64,000 bases of DNA from Pseudodesulfovibrio alkaliphilus (GTDB lineage Bacteria > Desulfobacterota > Desulfovibrionia > Desulfovibrionales > Desulfovibrionaceae), in the NCBI RefSeq assembly GCF_009729555.1, contig NZ_WODC01000001.1, positions 186,001-250,000 of the forward strand, written 5' to 3'. A model generated the notes under the pieces. That model did not search any database, was not told the DNA's origin, and was given only the letters and a program-made list of their open reading frames with translations. Shown here one piece after another: positions 36,988-46,571 of the stretch; within the stretch, counting starts at the first letter, position 1; the number at the start of each line of letters is the position of its first letter. Position numbers and translations under genes: made by a program.

Positions 36988-37869
36988 CTACTCGATGTTC
37001 TGCACCTGCTCCCGGCAGCGCTCCAGCTCGGCCTTGAAGTCCACCACAAGGCGGCTGACCTCCACATCCTGAGCCTTGTTGCCGCAGGTATTGATCTCGC
37101 GAAAGGTCTCCTGGATGAGAAAATCAAGCTTCTTTCCCACATCGCTCCCGCCCCGCAGGGTCTCGCCGAGGCGTTCGAGATGGGCCTCAAGCCGGGTCAG
37201 CTCCTCGGAGACATCCAGCTTGTCCGTCAGATAGGCCACCTCCTGAAGCATGCGCTCCTCGGAAAACTCGGCCCCCGCCGACTGGAGCATGTCGAGGATG
37301 CGCTGGCGCAGTCCGGCTTTCTTTTCTTCGAGAATGGCCGGCACGCGCAAGGCAACGGACCGGGCGATCCCGTTCAGGGTGTCGAGCCGGGCGAGCAGAT
37401 CGGCCACCATGGCCCCACCCTCCACGCTACGCGAACGCATCCAGTCCTCCAAGGCTCCCTCCAGCCCGCGGGTCAGGCTCTGGGCCAGCCCCGGATCGGG
37501 CTCGTTGCCCGCATCGCGCCACAGGGAGGACATGGCCATGATCCGGTTGAAGTCCGGCTCAAAGACACGGCCCTGACTGGCGGCCAGTTTCTCCATCTCG
37601 CGCATCATGGCCCGGGCCATGACCTCGTTGAAAGCCACGCCCAGCACCCCGGCGTCCATGACTTCAAGGTTGAGTGAGACATCCACCCGACCACGCGAGG
37701 CGCGGGTGCGCACGATTTTTTCCCAGCCGTTCTCCAGGCCGCGCAAGGAGCCGGGCAGACGCCACTTGACATCGAGAAAACGGCCGTTGACGCTCTTGAT
37801 TTCCCAAACGTGGGTCCAGGCGTCCTCTGTGGTCTCGAACCGGCCAAAACCTGTCATGCTGACGGGCAT
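36988..37869 (-). CDS. yicC: YicC-family endoribonuclease-like protein
   Basis: 293 residues from the second ATG (MPVSMTGFGRFE), for which AAGGGG is well spaced. YicC N-terminal SMTGFGR and EIKSVNGRFLDVKWRLP and C-terminal FLIQETFREINTCGNKAQDVEVSRLVVDFKAELE are typical. E. coli YicC is reported to act as an endoribonuclease. Upstream gene of the DUF370-gmk-pyrF run. Confidence 0.92.
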   Translation of the reverse strand: MPVSMTGFGRFETTEDAWTHVWEIKSVNGRFLDVKWRLPGSLRGLENGWEKIVRTRASRGRVDVSLNLEVMDAGVLGVAFNEVMARAMMREMEKLAASQGRVFEPDFNRIMAMSSLWRDAGNEPDPGLAQSLTRGLEGALEDWMRSRSVEGGAMVADLLARLDTLNGIARSVALRVPAILEEKKAGLRQRILDMLQSAGAEFSEERMLQEVAYLTDKLDVSEELTRLEAHLERLGETLRGGSDVGKKLDFLIQETFREINTCGNKAQDVEVSRLVVDFKAELERCREQVQNIE

Positions 37870-37882
37870 ATGTATCATCCCC

Positions 37883-38410
37883 TTATGTGTTGAGCTTGGT
37901 TTTATACAACTGACGCAACTTTGTCAGCCGCGATTTCATTTCCGGCCCCGCGTAATCGGGAAAGGTCCAGGGAAAATCCGACCATCTCCCTCGCTGCCAG
38001 ATCAGGGTAAGGTCTGCCCAGATGCCCTGGCCAAGGTAGATGCGGTGTGAAAAATTCTTGCCCGTGGCCAACACCAGCCGCTCCAGGGTGAGAAACCCGG
38101 GATCAAGGTTGAAACATCGTCTGGTCCCGGCAGCATGGGCGGCCTCAATGGCATTGGTGTCCAGCTTGATCCGCGCCAGCTCGTCAAGGGGGCGCAGGGC
38201 ATCGAAGGCGAGCAGCCGTCGGCCGATGGGTGTGCCCAACTCCTCGTCATAATAGCCGGTCTGATCAAAGGGGAACAACTCCGAGACATGTCCGGCCGGG
38301 CCGAAACGCGTCTCAAGCTCGCCGAGCAAGCCGGGCCAGACCTCGTTCCAGCGGGCACTGAGCACGGACATGATCAGCAAGCCGGGCGGCGGAATCTTCG
38401 GGGTGCTCAT
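37883..38410 (-). CDS. DUF4416 family protein
   Basis: 175 residues from the ATG with GGAGGAGGG upstream. Pattern ELFPFDQTGYYDEELG, RCFNLDPGFLTLERLVLATGK and HRIYLGQGIWADLTL matches my memory of DUF4416, a family frequent in sulfate reducers and other deep-branching bacteria, function unknown. Its start overlaps the mtaB stop (ATGA) and yicC follows 13 bp later. Confidence 0.8.
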   Translation of the reverse strand: MSTPKIPPPGLLIMSVLSARWNEVWPGLLGELETRFGPAGHVSELFPFDQTGYYDEELGTPIGRRLLAFDALRPLDELARIKLDTNAIEAAHAAGTRRCFNLDPGFLTLERLVLATGKNFSHRIYLGQGIWADLTLIWQRGRWSDFPWTFPDYAGPEMKSRLTKLRQLYKTKLNT

Positions 38411-39762
38411 GCCAAGCCCTCCTCCGCGGGGTTGCCTGCGTCGCTCCTGCGCTCTGCCAGCGGCTCGACAAGAACGACACCCCGCTCGATGCCCGTGGGC
38501 CTCGCCCGGACCAAAGAGCGCGGCCCGACGCCGTCGGCAAGCCGGGTCAACCGGCATCCGGCGTAAAATTCGCACACCCCGTTACCCTGCCCGTCCTGCA
38601 CCAGCACATCGAGACTGGGAAGCCCTGCCAGCCGCTCCCGGAATGTCCGCTTGCGCCGGGCCACCAGGGTGCGCAGCCGTGCGGCCCGCTCCTTGCGCTC
38701 TGGCACGGGCACCTGCCCGGCCATGTCGGCGGCCCGTGTGCCCGGCCTCTCGGAATAGGGAAAGACATGGGCATAGGTCAGAGGCAGCTCCCGGCACAGG
38801 GCCAGGGTGTTGGCAAAGGCGCTCTCGCCCTCACCGGGAAATCCGGTGATCAGGTCAGCGCCAAGGCCCATGACCGGCCAGACACGGCCCAGTCGGGCGA
38901 GAAAATCCACTGCCCCGCAAGGATCATAGTGACCCCGGCCCATGGCCCGAAGCACGTCCCGGTCCCCGCTTTGCAGCGAGAGATGCAGTTGGGGGCAGAC
39001 CATGGACGATGCAGCCAGAACATCAAGGGCCTTGCTGTCAAGCTGGCCCGGTTCCACGGACGAGATGCGCAGCCGCGCCCGACCGGCCCAGCGCGGGCCA
39101 AGCTCCCGGTCCAACCGGGCCAGAAGATCCCAGAAATCCATGCGGCCCGGCAGTTCCCGGCCGTAATGACGCAGGTTGATGCCGCTGACGACCAGTTCCC
39201 GAAACCCGGCGTCAAGCAGCCGCGAGGCTTCGTCAACCACATCGCGGGGCGGCCGACTGACAGAGGGACCACGGGTCAGGGGCACAATGCAGTAGGTGCA
39301 GTGGTGCGAACAGCCGTCCTGGACCTTGACCACGGCCCTGGCCCGGGAATAGCCTGAGATGGAAAACGGGGCATACCCCCCGCAGTGGCGGGCCGTGCCG
39401 GGCGCCGCGGACGGCGCATCCGACATTGGGCCGGGGCCGTCCAGGAGCGCGGCCTTGTCCGCCTGGGGCACCACCCGAACCACGCCGGGCAGCCCTGCCA
39501 ACTCATCGGCCATGACCTGGGCCGCGCAGCCGGTGACGATGATTTCGGCCTCTGGGTTGGCACGGTTGAGGCGGCGCACGGTCTGGCGCAGATCGGCCAC
39601 GGCATTGGCCGTGACCGCGCAGGAATTGACCAGGATAAGGTCCGCCTCCCCGGCCGAGTCCGTTTCCGCGGCCCACCCGTCCCCGGTCCATGCCTCGGCA
39701 ATGGCTCGGGTCTCATACTGGTTTATCTTGCAACCCAGGGTGGCGGTGAACAATCGAATCAT
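38407..39762 (-). CDS. mtaB: tRNA t6A37 methylthiotransferase MtaB-like
   Basis: 451 residues from ATG (MIRLFTATLGCKINQYE). Radical-SAM methylthiotransferase. N-terminal MTTase cysteines: LGCKINQYE, VNSCAVTA, VTGCAAQV. Radical-SAM cluster: CSHHCTYCIVPLTRGPSVS near residue 155. A C-terminal TRAM-like region ends the protein. The MtaB subtype is inferred from the LGCKxNQYE start. Confidence 0.9.
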   Translation of the reverse strand: MIRLFTATLGCKINQYETRAIAEAWTGDGWAAETDSAGEADLILVNSCAVTANAVADLRQTVRRLNRANPEAEIIVTGCAAQVMADELAGLPGVVRVVPQADKAALLDGPGPMSDAPSAAPGTARHCGGYAPFSISGYSRARAVVKVQDGCSHHCTYCIVPLTRGPSVSRPPRDVVDEASRLLDAGFRELVVSGINLRHYGRELPGRMDFWDLLARLDRELGPRWAGRARLRISSVEPGQLDSKALDVLAASSMVCPQLHLSLQSGDRDVLRAMGRGHYDPCGAVDFLARLGRVWPVMGLGADLITGFPGEGESAFANTLALCRELPLTYAHVFPYSERPGTRAADMAGQVPVPERKERAARLRTLVARRKRTFRERLAGLPSLDVLVQDGQGNGVCEFYAGCRLTRLADGVGPRSLVRARPTGIERGVVLVEPLAERRSDAGNPAEEGLA

Positions 39763-39819
39763 GTACTCTCGGCCTGTCGCTGCGGCGAACACTCATGTTT
39801 CGGAGAGAAATACGAACCC

Positions 39820-40338
39820 ATGACATACACCAAACGGCTCCGTCCCCTTGCCCTGACCCTCCGGGCCTTCCTGCTCTCGACCCTGTTGCTGGCAGGATGC
39901 GCCCACCAGCCCAAACTGGCGGGCAATCTGTCCATGACCTTCAAGGATTACGAACAGGCCGTGGTGGAATACCAGAAGGCCCTCAAGGAGGAGCCAGACT
40001 CGGCCCGGCTGCTGACCGGCCTGGGCCGTGCGTACTACAACCTCGGCCAATACGACAAGGCCGAGGAGGCGTTTCGCCATGCCGCCGGGGTGGAAAGCTA
40101 CCCGAGCGCCGACTTCTACGTCGGGCTCTGCCAGATCGCACGGGGCGATCGCACTGGCGGCTTCGAGACCCTGACGGCCTTCCGCTATCCCGGCAGAATC
40201 CATGTGACCAAATCGGTGCGCGACATGGCCGCTCGCCTGGCCGCCAACCCCGACCTGACCGACGAAGCCATCGCCAGAGCCATGTTCCGGGCCTGGGACG
40301 AAGGCGTGGACCGCGAGAGGGACTCCGGCTCGCGTTAA
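39820..40338 (+). CDS. TPR lipoprotein
   Basis: 172 residues. Signal peptide with lipobox LLLAGC (lipidated Cys about residue 27), then TPR units DYEQAVVEYQKALKEEPDSA and YYNLGQYDKAEEAFRHAAGV. Probably an outer-membrane or periplasmic scaffold. It is divergent from mtaB, with GGAGAG upstream of the ATG. The following gene encodes a second small lipoprotein. Confidence 0.8.
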   Translation: MTYTKRLRPLALTLRAFLLSTLLLAGCAHQPKLAGNLSMTFKDYEQAVVEYQKALKEEPDSARLLTGLGRAYYNLGQYDKAEEAFRHAAGVESYPSADFYVGLCQIARGDRTGGFETLTAFRYPGRIHVTKSVRDMAARLAANPDLTDEAIARAMFRAWDEGVDRERDSGSR

Positions 40339-40383
40339 GCTCCGCCCGAGCGACTAAAGCATTTGCCACCGGGGGTCAATGCC

Positions 40384-40884
40384 ATGACACTGACAAGCCT
40401 GCCCCTGCTCGCCGCCCTGATCCTGCTCGCTGGCTGCCTCGCCCATGGCACGGTGGGTGTGGGCGCGGCTTCGGGCATGGGCGTGGCCCTGAGCAGTTAC
40501 GGCGACTTCCTGCACAGCGGACCGGACGCAGCCTACCGCAACAACCGTGATGGGCTGCAAGCCTTCCTCCGCGGCGACTACGCCACGGCACGCACCCGCT
40601 TCGACGCCACCCTTGAGCAGCATCCGGGCAACCCCGACGCCGTGTTCTACCTCGGACTGACCCTGATGTTCCTGGACGAGCGCGAACAGGGATTCGCGGT
40701 GCTGGCCACGTATCGCGAACCCTTCAAAACACGCGTCGCCCAGGAGGTGAGCTGGTGGACGGACTACTGCCGAAAACGGCCGGACATGTCCCCCGAGACA
40801 ATCCGCCAAACCCTGGTCAGGGCCAGGGCCGAAGGACTCGCCACCGAGCGGCGGGAACGGTGGGAAAGGCGCCGGGGGCTCTGA
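40384..40884 (+). CDS. Small TPR-like lipoprotein
   Basis: 166 residues from ATG (MTLTSLPLLAALILLAGC), lipobox LLAGC at Cys18. A Gly/Ala/Val-rich stretch follows, then TPR-like LRGDYATARTRFDATLEQHPGNPD. The tail is Arg-rich (RREERWERRR-like). Paired with the preceding TPR lipoprotein and likely acting with it at the envelope. It ends six bases from the convergent mnmA stop. Confidence 0.75.
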   Translation: MTLTSLPLLAALILLAGCLAHGTVGVGAASGMGVALSSYGDFLHSGPDAAYRNNRDGLQAFLRGDYATARTRFDATLEQHPGNPDAVFYLGLTLMFLDEREQGFAVLATYREPFKTRVAQEVSWWTDYCRKRPDMSPETIRQTLVRARAEGLATERRERWERRRGL

Positions 40885-40890
40885 GTTGGC

Positions 40891-41940
40891 TCACTCCCCG
40901 TCCCGCTCCAGGGAGCGTTCGATGACGCCGCCGCCGAGCACTGCCCCTTGCTGGTCGTACACCGCCGCCACCTGCCCCGGTGCCGGCCGCTCATGGGGCT
41001 CCCGAAAACGGATCACGAGATGGTCGCCACGGAAGGCGAACCGGGCCGGTCTCGGTCGCTGGCGGTAGCGCGTCTGAACCATGACCTCTTCGGGCCAGCC
41101 CGCCGGATCGGTCATGAGGTTGACCCGTCCGGCCACGCAACCGGACACCAGGAGCGACGTTTTCGGCCCCACGATCAGGGCGTTGTCGGCCAGACGCTTG
41201 TGGAGGACATAGAGCGGTTCGGTCCAGGCAATGCCAAGCCCCCGCCGCTGCCCCTGGGTGTGCCGCCAAAGCCCCCTGTGCCGACCGATGACCGAATCGT
41301 CTTCAAGGAGAATGGGGCCGCCACCGGGCATGGAACCGCGCCGGGCCAGAAACGCCTGATAGTCGTCGCCGGGCACGAAGCAAATCTCCTGGCTTTCGCC
41401 AGGAAGGGACGGGGTCAGGCCAAATCCGGCCAGCCGCGCAGGCACGTCCCGCTTAAACAGGGCACCAAGGGGGAAACAGGCACGGCGCAAGGCCCCCACC
41501 CCCACCAGCGAGAGGAAGTAACTCTGGTCCTTGGCCGGGTCCGCTCCCCGCGCCAGCAGGGGGCCATCCCTAGTCACAACCAGTTGGGCATAGTGGCCCG
41601 TGGCCAGACTCTCGGCGCCCAGGGCTCGGGCCGCGTCAAAGAGTGCGCCGAACTTCATGCGCGGGTTGCAGACCGCGCAGGGATTGGGGGTCAGGCCCCG
41701 TCGGTAGGCATCGGCAAAGGGAGCCACCACCTCGCGCTCGAACTGGGGGCGCAGATCGACCACATGAAAGGGCACGTCCAGGCGTGCACAGGCTGCGTTC
41801 AGTCCGGCCGCAGCGTCCTTCCCTCCGCCGCCCGGCAGAAAACGGCCGTGCAGGGCAAGCACATCGTGCCCGCGCTCCTTCATCAGGGCCAAGGCGAGCA
41901 GGCTGTCCATGCCCCCGCTCACGGCTACGGCTGTGGTCAT
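40891..41940 (-). CDS. mnmA: tRNA 2-thiouridylase MnmA-like
   Basis: 349 residues from ATG (MTTAVAVSGGMDSLLALALM). Thiolates U34 of Lys/Glu/Gln tRNAs. The PP-loop reads SGGMDSL instead of the usual SGGVDSS. Catalytic cysteines are in NPCAVCNPRMKFG near residue 95 and SQEICFVPGDDY near residue 190. The C-terminal barrel is present (GLWRHTQGQRRGLGI). The pattern is complete, so it is likely functional. Confidence 0.88.
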   Translation of the reverse strand: MTTAVAVSGGMDSLLALALMKERGHDVLALHGRFLPGGGGKDAAAGLNAACARLDVPFHVVDLRPQFEREVVAPFADAYRRGLTPNPCAVCNPRMKFGALFDAARALGAESLATGHYAQLVVTRDGPLLARGADPAKDQSYFLSLVGVGALRRACFPLGALFKRDVPARLAGFGLTPSLPGESQEICFVPGDDYQAFLARRGSMPGGGPILLEDDSVIGRHRGLWRHTQGQRRGLGIAWTEPLYVLHKRLADNALIVGPKTSLLVSGCVAGRVNLMTDPAGWPEEVMVQTRYRQRPRPARFAFRGDHLVIRFREPHERPAPGQVAAVYDQQGAVLGGGVIERSLERDGE

Positions 41941-42093
41941 CGTTTTTCCCGGGGTTGTCGTTTCGGCAGTGCGGCACGCCCGCTCCTGGGGGCATCCTAA
42001 GGAAGCCGGGAACGAATGCAAAGACTTTGTGGTATGACCGGGCCGAGTCATGCTACATCGACCCAGGGAATGTTACCACACAAGGAGTACGCC

Positions 42094-43833
42094 ATGAAGT
42101 CGCTGTATTGTTTCCTGCTGGCCGCCCTGCTTACCCTGACAGCCGCGCCCCAGGCCCCGGCATGCACCACGATGATCATCACGCCCGGTGCAAGCGCCGA
42201 CGGCTCCATGATGGTCGCCCACTCCGACGACGACGAACTGGGCGACCAGCGGCTGGTCTACGTGCCCGCCAGGGAGCAGACCGGCAGCCGCAAGGTATTC
42301 CACGAAGCATACGCCTTTCCGCGCCTTGTCACCAAGGATCGAGGCCCGGCCTACGCTACACCGGGGCATCCGCCCACCGAGCCGGTGGCGACGATCCCCT
42401 ACGCCGAGATATGGAAGCTCCTGGGCCGGGAGCAAAAGGTCTCCTTCGCCTATTTCGACGGCAACTACGGGATAATGAACGAAAAGAACCTGATGATGGG
42501 CGAATGCACCAACGCGGCCAACTTCGAACCGCCGTCCAACGCCAAGGCGGGCGCGGGCAAGCCCCAACGGCTCTTCTACAGCTCGGAATTGTCGCGCATC
42601 GCCCTGGAGAACTGCGCCACGGCGAGGGAGGCCATCACCCTCATGGGCGCACTGGTGGACAAATACGGCGTCTACGACACGGGCGAGACCCTGCTGGTGG
42701 CCGACGAAAACGAGGGATGGGTCTTAGAGATGTGCGCCCTGCCCGATGCCGTCCACCACTCGGCCTGGGTGGCCAAGCGGGTGCCGGACGGCGAGTTCTT
42801 CGTGGCCGCCAACACCTTCCGCATCCGCGAGGTAATCAGGGACGACCCGGACAACTTCCGCTACTCCAAGCACCTCGTGCCCGGCCTGAAGAAGCTCAAG
42901 TGGTGGGACGAGAAGACGCAAGGGCCCATCGACTGGCTGCGAGCTGTCAGCCCCGGTGAGTACAACCACCCCTACTACTCGCTGCGCCGCGTCTGGCGGG
43001 CCATGGACCGGGTCAACCCGGATCTGGGCCTCTCCCCCTGGGTCAAGGACACCTACACCACGGACTATCCCTTCTCCATCAGGCCCAATGTCCCCATCGA
43101 CGTGGCCAAGGTTTTCAGCCTCTACCGCGACCACTACGAGGGCACCCAGTTCGACCTGACCAAGGGCGTGGCCGCCGGACCATACGGCGATCCGCATCGC
43201 TTCGTCGGCCCCTATGACGGCAACCAGAACAACGTGGACACGGACAAGAAATTCTACGGCGCATGGGAGCGGCCCATCTCGGTCTTCTACCAGGGCTACA
43301 CCTTTGTCTGCCAGACGCGGCCCAAGGCCCCGGAATATACCAAGGGCGTACTCTGGTTCGGCCCGGATGTGGCCTACACCACCTGCTTCACGCCGTTTTT
43401 CGCCAGGGCGGCCCAACTGCCGCGCCCCTACCAGACCGGATCGCCACAGGGGTTCGATCCCACCTCGGCCTGGTGGCATTTCGACCTGCTTGGCAACTGG
43501 GCGCGCCTCAACTTCCAGCGCATGACCCAGGTGGACATCCAGCCCGTGCAGCAGCGGCTCGAAACCAAGGCCATGGCGGGCGTGACGGCCATGGACGAGG
43601 CTGTCAGGGACAAGAGCGACGAGGAGGCCATCCGCCTGATCACCGAATTCGGCTTTGCCACGGCAACCCGGGTGCTTGACACCTGGCGCGACCTGACCTT
43701 CGCCCTCTTCGCCAAGTATTCCGACGGCTACCTCAACACCCCCGGCGGCCCGGTGCGCGACATCGGCTACTCCTCGGACTGGCTCGACCGGACCAACTAC
43801 AAGGACGGCCCGATCAGCTACGACATGAAGTAG
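42094..43833 (+). CDS. Secreted C69-family dipeptidase
   Basis: 579 residues, AAGGAG before the ATG. Signal peptide MKSLYCFLLAALLTLTAAPQ, then PACTTMIITPGASADGS: the Cys after the cleavage region is the expected N-terminal nucleophile of Ntn-hydrolase peptidases (PepD/C69). Conserved AHSDDDELGDQR and NEKNLMMGECTNAANF follow. The location suggests periplasmic peptide use. It ends before a bidirectional terminator. Confidence 0.9.
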   Translation: MKSLYCFLLAALLTLTAAPQAPACTTMIITPGASADGSMMVAHSDDDELGDQRLVYVPAREQTGSRKVFHEAYAFPRLVTKDRGPAYATPGHPPTEPVATIPYAEIWKLLGREQKVSFAYFDGNYGIMNEKNLMMGECTNAANFEPPSNAKAGAGKPQRLFYSSELSRIALENCATAREAITLMGALVDKYGVYDTGETLLVADENEGWVLEMCALPDAVHHSAWVAKRVPDGEFFVAANTFRIREVIRDDPDNFRYSKHLVPGLKKLKWWDEKTQGPIDWLRAVSPGEYNHPYYSLRRVWRAMDRVNPDLGLSPWVKDTYTTDYPFSIRPNVPIDVAKVFSLYRDHYEGTQFDLTKGVAAGPYGDPHRFVGPYDGNQNNVDTDKKFYGAWERPISVFYQGYTFVCQTRPKAPEYTKGVLWFGPDVAYTTCFTPFFARAAQLPRPYQTGSPQGFDPTSAWWHFDLLGNWARLNFQRMTQVDIQPVQQRLETKAMAGVTAMDEAVRDKSDEEAIRLITEFGFATATRVLDTWRDLTFALFAKYSDGYLNTPGGPVRDIGYSSDWLDRTNYKDGPISYDMK

Positions 43834-43871
43834 CCCGCACCGGATGCAGAGATCGGACGCAGAGCATGAAA

Positions 43872-43905
43872 AGAGCCGGTCGCCGAGTTTTCGGCGACCG
43901 GCTCT
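43872..43905. terminator. Bidirectional hairpin between C69 peptidase and FRG gene
   Basis: Perfect 15-bp stem AGAGCCGGTCGCCGA/TCGGCGACCGGCTCT with loop GTTT. On the minus strand TTTTC follows; on the plus strand the U-run is weak (CCTTAAC). Confidence 0.75.
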
Positions 43906-43925
43906 CCTTAACATTCACAGAATTC

Positions 43926-44684
43926 TTAACGCAGAACCTTTTTTTCTTTTCGGAAGGCATCATCAAGGAGACTTTCCTGAGTACCATACAATGAAAAAGC
44001 ATTAATATTCATAAAGTCAAGTTCAATTAAAAAATCCTTTTTCAATGAGCTTGGGATTATTATCTTCTTGAGACTTGACCCATTAAAACCACTTAACGCA
44101 TTATCTATTTCAGCAAAAAACAGCCCGTCATCATTTTTATTAAAAGCCCATAAATACTCAGCTTGCTGAACAAAATGACGTTTTTCCCCAGCAATATATG
44201 GCCCAACAGAGTTCACGTTTAGTCCTGGCAATGTCACTATTTTACTGTTTGAATCCAATGTGTATTCAAAAACAACACCGTCTGCCTCATCGTTATTTGA
44301 ACAACAAAAAAAAGCTGCGATGAATGGCGACCGTGTCCAATCCAAAAGTGGAGATGGAAACCCATAGTGCCTGAGATAAACAAGATAATCCGGATTACTC
44401 AGACCCCTAGTGACAAAAGACTCTTCTTCATAGCCAGTTATGTCGAATTGCCAAGACTTGCCCGTAAATGTTTCTAAGTTTGGAATTATTCTGGCCAACA
44501 TGTTGTAGTACTTGACTATTGGAACATTATAACAACCTCTTCGTTCAAGAGTTGTTTGCAGTTTCCATTGACTGTCGGCTTGACCTCTGAACAATAGAGA
44601 CTTCCTCTTACTGGATTCTCCACCAACCATGCTGAACAAATCGAGAAAATCACGCCACGATTCAACTCTCTTTTCTTTCGTCAT
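43926..44684 (-). CDS. FRG-domain protein, AT-rich accessory gene
   Basis: 252 residues. FRG-family hallmarks: LLFRGQADSQWKLQTTLERR near residue 30, RHYGFPSPLLDWTRSP with FIAAFFC near residue 110, and HFVQQAEYLW near residue 172. The family is widespread on mobile DNA but its activity is not established. Codon use is strikingly AT-rich (AAA, ATT, TTA) against the GC-rich neighbours, a sign of recent transfer. A TGGAAG Shine-Dalgarno overlaps the end of the gatA terminator region. Confidence 0.8.
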   Translation of the reverse strand: MTKEKRVESWRDFLDLFSMVGGESSKRKSLLFRGQADSQWKLQTTLERRGCYNVPIVKYYNMLARIIPNLETFTGKSWQFDITGYEEESFVTRGLSNPDYLVYLRHYGFPSPLLDWTRSPFIAAFFCCSNNDEADGVVFEYTLDSNSKIVTLPGLNVNSVGPYIAGEKRHFVQQAEYLWAFNKNDDGLFFAEIDNALSGFNGSSLKKIIIPSSLKKDFLIELDFMNINAFSLYGTQESLLDDAFRKEKKVLR

Positions 44685-44694
44685 AAGTCTTCCA

Positions 44695-44731
44695 TAAAGT
44701 AAAAGGCTGCCCCCTTCAACAGGAGCAGCCT
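44695..44731 (-). terminator. Intrinsic terminator of gatA
   Basis: Minus-strand stem AAGGCTGCTCC/GGGGGCAGCCTT with loop TGTTGAA, followed by TTTTACTTT. It sits between gatA and the FRG gene. Confidence 0.8.
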
Positions 44732-44759
44732 TCTATCAGCAGCAAAAACCAAAGATCGT

Positions 44760-46217
44760 CTACAGCGCAGCCATGGGCATGGAGTCCAGATTCCGCTCCA
44801 GGCAGTCGGCCACCGAGAGCATGGCCGCCTCCTCGAAGGGGCGGCCCATGAGCTGGAGGCCCACCGGCATGCCGGAATCGGCACCAAGGCCCACGGGTAA
44901 GCTCATGCCGGGCAGACCCGCCAGGTTCAGGGAGATGGTGAAGATGTCCATGAGGTACATCTGGATGGGGTCGGCCTTGGCCCCGATTCGGAAGGCCGTG
45001 GTCGGACAGACCGGCCCGGCGATGAGATCGCACTGGGCAAGGGCCGCGTCGAAATCCTGGCGCAGCAGACGGCGGACCTTGGCGGCCTTGTTGTAGTAGG
45101 CGTCGTAGTAGCCGGACGAGAGGACATAGGTGCCCATGATGATGCGCCGCTGCACTTCGTCACCGAACCCTTCGGTGCGGCTGGCGGTGTACATGTCGAT
45201 GAGTTCCTCTGCGCCCTGGCTGCGGTGGCCGAAGCGCACCCCGTCGAAGCGCGAGAGGTTGGACGAGGCCTCGGCCATGGCGATGATGTAATAGGTGGCA
45301 ATGGCATAGTCCGTGAGCGAGAGGGAAAGGGGCACGGTCTTCGCGCCCAGGGCCTCGGCACGGGCCACGGCGGCGCGGCAGGCCGTCGCCACCTCGGGGT
45401 CGATGCCCTCGCCCCAGTATTCGCGGGGCAGACCGATGGTCACGCCGTCCAGGGACTCGCGGCCAAGCCCGGCAAGATAGTCGGGCACGGGCGCATTAAC
45501 CGAGGTGGAGTCACGGGGATCGTGCCCGGCGATGGCCTGGAGCACCCGGGCCGCATCCTCCACCGAACGGGTCATGGGGCCGATCTGGTCCAGGGACGAG
45601 CCGTAGGCGATGAGTCCGTAACGCGATACGCGGCCATACGTGGGCTTGACCCCCACGATGCCGCAAAAGGAGGCGGGCAGCCGAATGGAACCGCCAGTGT
45701 CCGTGCCAAGGGCGGCAAAGCACTGGCCCGCGGCCACAGAAGCTCCCGAGCCGCCGGACGAACCGCCGGGTACGCGGTCCGCATCCCAGGGGTTGGCAGT
45801 GCGGAAATAGGCGGAGTTCTCGGTGGAGGAACCCATGGCGAACTCGTCCATGTTGGCCTTACCGATGAGAACGGCACCGGCCTCCCGCAGACGGGTCACG
45901 GCCGTGGCGTCGTAAAAGGGGGTGAAGTTGTCGAGAATTTTCGACCCGCAGGTGGTCCGCGTCCCGCGGGTGGTCAGCAAATCCTTGAGAACCACGGGAA
46001 CGCCCCACAGGGGTTTTGCAGGGTCCGGCCCCCTGGCGTCCAGGGCCTCGGCCGCGCCCCTGGCCTCGTCGGCCATGACGGTGATCAGGGCGCGGACAGA
46101 GGGTTCGGTGGCCTCGATGCGTTCCAGGCAGGCGTCCACGGCCTGGACGGCGGTAATGTCACGATCCTTGAGCAACGCGGACACTTCGGTCAACGTCTTG
46201 GTGTGCAGTGCAGACAT
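44760..46217 (-). CDS. gatA: Aspartyl/glutamyl-tRNA amidotransferase subunit A
   Basis: 485 residues from the ATG ([16 protein letters not shown]). Amidates Glu-tRNA(Gln) and/or Asp-tRNA(Asn). The amidase Ser-cisSer-Lys set is seen in [25 protein letters not shown] and [12 protein letters not shown]. Next to gatC, 25 bp apart; gatB is not in the window. Confidence 0.97.
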   Translation of the reverse strand: MSALHTKTLTEVSALLKDRDITAVQAVDACLERIEATEPSVRALITVMADEARGAAEALDARGPDPAKPLWGVPVVLKDLLTTRGTRTTCGSKILDNFTPFYDATAVTRLREAGAVLIGKANMDEFAMGSSTENSAYFRTANPWDADRVPGGSSGGSGASVAAGQCFAALGTDTGGSIRLPASFCGIVGVKPTYGRVSRYGLIAYGSSLDQIGPMTRSVEDAARVLQAIAGHDPRDSTSVNAPVPDYLAGLGRESLDGVTIGLPREYWGEGIDPEVATACRAAVARAEALGAKTVPLSLSLTDYAIATYYIIAMAEASSNLSRFDGVRFGHRSQGAEELIDMYTASRTEGFGDEVQRRIIMGTYVLSSGYYDAYYNKAAKVRRLLRQDFDAALAQCDLIAGPVCPTTAFRIGAKADPIQMYLMDIFTISLNLAGLPGMSLPVGLGADSGMPVGLQLMGRPFEEAAMLSVADCLERNLDSMPMAAL

Positions 46218-46242
46218 GATCAATCCTGAGTATGGGCGGAAA

Positions 46243-46527
46243 TCAGACGATTCTGGGGACAATAAAGAATTGGCCGTCCTGCCTTGGCGCGTTGCCCAGC
46301 ACCTCGTCGCGGCAGTGCTCCTTGCGCGGCTCGTCGTCGCGCAGCACCGTGGTGTGTTCCACCGGGCTGTACATGGGCTCCACGCTGGCCGTGTCAAGGG
46401 TGGCGAGCTTGTCCATGTGGCCCAGGATGTCGCCGAGCTGTCCGGCGAAGAGTTCGAGCTTTTCCTGCGGCAGATCCAGACGCGCCAGACGCGCCACCTT
46501 GGCCACCTCTTCGGGGCTTATCTTCAT
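46243..46527 (-). CDS. gatC: Aspartyl/glutamyl-tRNA amidotransferase subunit C
   Basis: 94 residues from ATG ([19 protein letters not shown]), the usual GatC start and length. Stabilises GatA. The C-terminus [14 protein letters not shown] is typical. Confidence 0.95.
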   Translation of the reverse strand: MKISPEEVAKVARLARLDLPQEKLELFAGQLGDILGHMDKLATLDTASVEPMYSPVEHTTVLRDDEPRKEHCRDEVLGNAPRQDGQFFIVPRIV

Positions 46528-46571
46528 TGTCGATGCTCCTTGCATGAATATGAGCGTGGCGAAACAGACGG

